Source of the DNA: an uncultured Gammaproteobacteria bacterium
GTDB lineage: Bacteria > Pseudomonadota > Gammaproteobacteria > GCA-001735895
Reading direction: 5' to 3'
Assembly: GCA_937980285.1 (NCBI GenBank)
Contig: CALJQI010000408.1
Location: 1-9,643 of the forward strand
Length of the DNA: 9,643 nt
Shown here in pieces: positions 6,871 through 9,643 of this stretch (the first letter of the stretch is position 1; the number at the start of each line of letters is the position of its first letter). The notes under the pieces were generated by a model. The model was not told the origin of the DNA, did no database searches, and saw only the letters and a program-made list of their open reading frames with translations. The translations under genes and the position numbers were made by a program.

Positions 6871-7910
6871 TTCGCCATGCCCTGTTGCTGGATAGCCCAG
6901 TCTATATGATGTTGTATGAATGCGCTGTGAGCTGCGTAATCCTGTTTAAGCATCGACACTATATATGGATCCCGGGCCGCGTTTCCAAGCGCTATGACAA
7001 TGTTTCTCAGCCAGCACTGGTGTCCTATGCGCCGGATCGCCGAGCCTTCCATCCTGCTGAGGAATTCGGCTTCGGACCAGCGGTAACATTCCAGTAACGA
7101 GATGCTGTCGAGCCCGTGACGAGGTTTGAAATCGGGCTCCTTGCTGTATTGAGCGAAGCGGTTCCACGGGCATACCAGCTGGCAATCGTCGCAACCATAA
7201 ATCCGGTTGCCGATGGCCGTTCGAAACTCGAGCGGTATCTCGGAACGGTGCTCGATAGTCAGATAGGAGATGCAGCGCCTGGCGTCGACGACGTAAGGTT
7301 CGACGATTGCGCCGGTCGGACAGACGTCGATGCAGCTGGTGCAGCGACCGCAATGATTCTCCAGCGGCGCATCGGTCTGCAGATTCATATCGGTGTAAAT
7401 TTCGCCCAGGAAGAACCACGATCCGTGCTCGCGGTGCAGGATGTTGCTGTGCTTGCCCTGCCAGCCGATGCCGGCGCTGGCGGCAAGCGCCTTTTCCAGC
7501 ACCGGGGCACTGTCGGTAAAAACCCGGTAGCCCATTTCGCCGTAAACTTCGCCGATACGATCGGCAAATTTCTGCAGGCGTTTGCGCATCAGTTTGTGGT
7601 AGTCGCGCCCCAGGGCATAGCGCGAAACATAGGCCAGGCTGGGATGGTCGAGCAGTTCCAGTAGATCGCGCCGCTCTGCGACCAGGTAATCGAGCCGCAC
7701 GCAGATAACCGAAAGCGTCTCGGGCACCAGTTGCGACGGATTCAGGCGCTTGTCGACGTTGCGCGCCATGTAACCCATTTCGCCGTGAAAATTCTGTTCT
7801 ATCCATTGCCGGTAGTGCCGATGATGCGGATCCAGCCTGGCCTCGGCAATGCCGACCTGCTGAAAGCCGAGCTCGCGTCCGATTTGTTTGATGGTCTCTG
7901 TTTTCGACAA
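6867..7910 (-). CDS. queG: Epoxyqueuosine reductase QueG (TTG start)
   Basis: This cobalamin-dependent iron-sulfur enzyme reduces epoxyqueuosine to queuosine at the wobble base of GUN tRNAs, the last pathway step. The 347 residues show the family pattern. TDSAPVLEK (132-140) contains the expected catalytic Asp134, and GIGWQGKHSNIL lies at 147-158. A bacterial ferredoxin-type motif has cysteines at 187, 190, 193 and 197. Cys213 and the second set at 240, 243 and 247 (CDDCQLVCPWN) complete two 4Fe-4S clusters. A HEAT-like C-terminal tail starts near 290. The start is TTG at 7910: an in-frame TGA lies only three codons upstream (7917-7919), and the next methionine (Met44) is inside conserved sequence. 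GGGTGA (7922-7917) gives a well-spaced ribosome binding site. It is the first gene of a pair with ygfZ and divergent from crcB. Confidence 0.96.
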   Translation of the reverse strand: MSKTETIKQIGRELGFQQVGIAEARLDPHHRHYRQWIEQNFHGEMGYMARNVDKRLNPSQLVPETLSVICVRLDYLVAERRDLLELLDHPSLAYVSRYALGRDYHKLMRKRLQKFADRIGEVYGEMGYRVFTDSAPVLEKALAASAGIGWQGKHSNILHREHGSWFFLGEIYTDMNLQTDAPLENHCGRCTSCIDVCPTGAIVEPYVVDARRCISYLTIEHRSEIPLEFRTAIGNRIYGCDDCQLVCPWNRFAQYSKEPDFKPRHGLDSISLLECYRWSEAEFLSRMEGSAIRRIGHQCWLRNIVIALGNAARDPYIVSMLKQDYAAHSAFIQHHIDWAIQQQGMAK

Positions 7911-7916
7911 GCGATT

Positions 7917-7922
7917 TCACCC
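7917..7922 (-). promoter_or_regulatory. Ribosome binding site that fixes the queG TTG start
   Basis: GGGTGA on the minus strand lies six bases upstream of the TTG at 7910. Its TGA is in frame with queG, so the coding region cannot begin further upstream. Spacing and context make TTG the only sensible start. Confidence 0.65.
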
Positions 7923-7940
7923 GCTGCAGGCGGTTTATTA

Positions 7941-7954
7941 ACCCGGATTCGGGT
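7941..7954. promoter_or_regulatory. Small perfect hairpin between queG and crcB
   Basis: ACCCG (7941-7945) and CGGGT (7950-7954) are perfect reverse complements around the four-base loop GATT. The hairpin lies between the two divergent starts and just upstream of the crcB -10, where a regulator could act on either gene. No T-run follows, so it is not a terminator. Confidence 0.3.
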
Positions 7955-7971
7955 GCAACTTTTGTGGCGGC

Positions 7972-7980
7972 TGGTACAAT
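7972..7980 (+). promoter_or_regulatory. Extended -10 promoter for crcB-serS
   Basis: TGGTACAAT reads as an extended -10 element: TG, one base, then TACAAT, which differs from TATAAT at one position. It lies 23 bases before the crcB ATG, giving a leader of roughly 17 bases. The -35 region is poor (GTGCAA at 16-base spacing), which is usual for extended -10 promoters. No fluoride-riboswitch core is visible here. Confidence 0.5.
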
Positions 7981-8003
7981 ATCGCATTTTTAACCAAATC
8001 AGA

Positions 8004-8381
8004 ATGTCTATCTACATTGCAATCGCGGTGGGCGGGTCGCTGGGCGCGGTATCTCGGTACTGGGTTTCCAGTTCGACTTACCAGTGGCTGGGGCAGGGAT
8101 TTCCGTACGGAACCCTGGCGGTAAATCTGCTCGGTTCGCTGTTGATGGGTTTTCTGTCGGTGTTACTGGTGCACCGCTTTCATGTCAGTGACGAAATCAG
8201 GATCGGCTTGCTGGCCGGATTTCTCGGTTCGTTTACGACTTTTTCAACCTTTGCCATGGATACGCTACACCTGGCCGGTAACGAGGCGATGTTGAAAGCC
8301 GTCGTTTACATCATGCTTAGCGTACTATTGTGCATAATCGGCGCCTGGGCTGGCCTGGTCGCCGCCAAACAAATGATTTAA
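8004..8381 (+). CDS. crcB: Fluoride ion channel CrcB/Fluc
   Basis: The 125-residue inner-membrane protein is of the Fluc family, which forms dual-topology dimers and lets fluoride leave the cytoplasm. Four hydrophobic segments are visible at roughly 2-20, 35-57, 66-90 and 98-120. Family motifs are GGSLGAVSRY (10-19), GTLAVNLLGS (36-45) with the pore asparagine Asn41, and GFLGSFTTFSTF (72-83) holding the phenylalanines and the central polar turn of the fluoride path. Length is normal for the family. The frame is open further upstream, but that stretch is antisense to queG, so the ATG at 8004 is the right start. No strong ribosome binding site precedes it. The stop is two bases before the serS ATG, so the two genes are co-transcribed. 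Confidence 0.96.
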   Translation: MSIYIAIAVGGSLGAVSRYWVSSSTYQWLGQGFPYGTLAVNLLGSLLMGFLSVLLVHRFHVSDEIRIGLLAGFLGSFTTFSTFAMDTLHLAGNEAMLKAVVYIMLSVLLCIIGAWAGLVAAKQMI

Positions 8382-8383
8382 CC

Positions 8384-9643
8384 ATGCTTGATCCAAAAAT
8401 ACTGCGCAGCGAGCTCGAGAATGTCGTCGATAGATTGCGTACCAAAAACTTTGAACTGGATGTATCTGAATTCAGCCAGCTCGAGGAGCGCCGCAAATCG
8501 TTGCAGGTCGATACCCAGAAGCTGCAGAGCGAGCGCAACAGCCGCTCCAAAGCCATTGGCGCCGCCAAGGCGAAAGGCGAAGACATTCAGCCGCTGCTTG
8601 ACGAGGTCGCCGAGCTCGGCGATCAGCTGAAATCCGCCGAAGGAGAGCTAAACGATCTGCAGCTCCGTCTCGACGACCTGTTGCTGGGAATTCCAAACCT
8701 GCCCGACGCTTCGGTACCCGCGGGCGACAGCGAAGATGACAACGAAGAAGTGCTGCGCTGGGGCGAGCCGCCCGCTTTCGATTTCGAACCACGCGATCAT
8801 ATCGATCTCGGCCAGGCGCTCGGCGGCATGGATTTCGAACGCGCGGCGAAACTCTCGGGCGCTCGTTTCGTCACCATGACGGGTGGCCTGGTAACCCTGC
8901 AGCGCGCGCTGATCCAGTTCATGATCAATCAGCATATTCTCGAACACGGCTATACCGAGTCCTACGCGCCTTACCTGGTCAATGAAGCAACCCTGACCGG
9001 CACCGGGCAATTACCCAAGTTCAAGCAGGACCTGTTTCATATCGATTCGGAAAACCACAATCTTTACCTGATTCCGACCGCGGAAGTACCGGTGACAAAT
9101 TTTGTCGCCGAGACTATCGTCGAAGCCGAGAAAATGCCGCTCAGGTTTGTCGCTCACACGCCCTGTTTTCGCTCTGAAGCGGGCTCCTACGGCAGGGACA
9201 CCCGGGGCATGATTCGCCAGCACCAGTTCGAGAAAGTTGAGCTGGTGCAGGTGGTCAGGCCGGCGGACTCGATGAACGCGCTCGAGGAATTGACTGGTCA
9301 CGCCGAAACTATCCTGCAGTTGCTGGGGCTGGCCTATCGCAAGGTCGTGCTGTGCGGCGGAGACCTGGGATTTGCCTCGACAAAGACATATGACCTCGAA
9401 GTCTGGCTGCCTGGCCAGAACACTTACCGCGAAATATCCTCCTGCAGTAATATGACCGATTTCCAGGCAAGGCGCATGAAAGCTCGCTGGCGCAACCCGG
9501 AGACCGGCAAGCCGGAACTGGTGCATACTCTCAATGGCTCGGGGCTTGCGGTCGGCCGCACGCTGATTGCGATCATGGAAAACTACCAGCAGGCCGACGG
9601 CAGCATCAAAATTCCCGATGTGCTGTTGCCATATATGAACGGG
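8384..9643 (+). CDS. serS: Seryl-tRNA synthetase (3' end cut by window)
   Basis: This class II synthetase charges tRNA-Ser, and also tRNA-Sec where present, with serine in the cytoplasm. The 420 visible residues start with the long antiparallel coiled-coil arm (about 30-100) that binds the tRNA variable loop. The catalytic core follows: TAE (232-234), motif 2 from FRSE (262-265) through TRGMIRQHQFEKVEL (273-287), SSCSNMTDFQ (352-361), and motif 3 with NGSG (384-387) and GR (391-392). The last visible residues, IPDVLLPYMNG, match the family's ending, so only about ten residues should be missing. The start codon lies two bases after the crcB stop, with no clear ribosome binding site of its own. 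Translation may therefore depend on coupling to crcB. Confidence 0.98.
   Translation, partial: MLDPKILRSELENVVDRLRTKNFELDVSEFSQLEERRKSLQVDTQKLQSERNSRSKAIGAAKAKGEDIQPLLDEVAELGDQLKSAEGELNDLQLRLDDLLLGIPNLPDASVPAGDSEDDNEEVLRWGEPPAFDFEPRDHIDLGQALGGMDFERAAKLSGARFVTMTGGLVTLQRALIQFMINQHILEHGYTESYAPYLVNEATLTGTGQLPKFKQDLFHIDSENHNLYLIPTAEVPVTNFVAETIVEAEKMPLRFVAHTPCFRSEAGSYGRDTRGMIRQHQFEKVELVQVVRPADSMNALEELTGHAETILQLLGLAYRKVVLCGGDLGFASTKTYDLEVWLPGQNTYREISSCSNMTDFQARRMKARWRNPETGKPELVHTLNGSGLAVGRTLIAIMENYQQADGSIKIPDVLLPYMNG

Noticed and set aside
6946..7920. Minus-strand open frame of 324 codons beginning at a GTG
   Set aside because: It is a shifted reading of queG, rich in Arg and low in complexity, while the queG frame has both Fe-S motifs intact.
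7911..8003. Fluoride riboswitch upstream of crcB
   Set aside because: The conserved core of the crcB motif is not present, and the leader implied by the predicted promoter is far too short to hold it.

Overview
The window is moderately GC-rich and densely coded, and looks like the core chromosome of a gammaproteobacterium. That placement is an inference. It rests on a YbeL-type zinc-ribbon protein, a queG-ygfZ pair, a crcB-serS pair and a large NAD-specific glutamate dehydrogenase occurring together. Species and family cannot be named from the sequence. I see no transposase, phage gene, CRISPR array, tRNA, rRNA or plasmid function.

Layout. Positions 1-1842 (minus) hold the first 614 codons of a large NAD-glutamate dehydrogenase whose 3' end lies outside the window. 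A gene-poor stretch (1843-2267) follows, then a minus-strand YbeL-like zinc-ribbon gene (2268-2777). Diverging from it is a tight plus-strand trio (2831-4928): a DUF4442 hotdog-fold protein, a nitronate monooxygenase/FabK-type flavoprotein and a cytoplasmic DsbA/FrnE-like CxxC protein. The trio is joined by TTGA and ATGA stop/start overlaps. Converging on it is an HDOD-domain protein (4981-5811, minus). Next comes a minus-strand pair, queG then ygfZ (7910-5884), which overlap by ATGA. Diverging from queG is the crcB-serS pair (8004-9643, plus); serS is cut by the window edge about ten codons before its expected end.

How the genes work together. queG (last step of queuosine synthesis, two 4Fe-4S clusters) and ygfZ (folate-binding factor supporting certain Fe-S enzymes, including tRNA-modifying ones) share a theme of tRNA modification and Fe-S chemistry. 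serS charges tRNA-Ser, and crcB exports fluoride; their pairing looks like shared transcription rather than shared function. The trio is the least explained part: an acyl-thioester-type fold, an FMN oxidoreductase fold and a thiol-redox fold that appear to be translated together.

I found no clearly new biological system. The most useful leads are the coupled trio, the HDOD protein whose His-Asp pair reads His-Ser, the short N-terminus of the glutamate dehydrogenase, and two genes that probably start with TTG.
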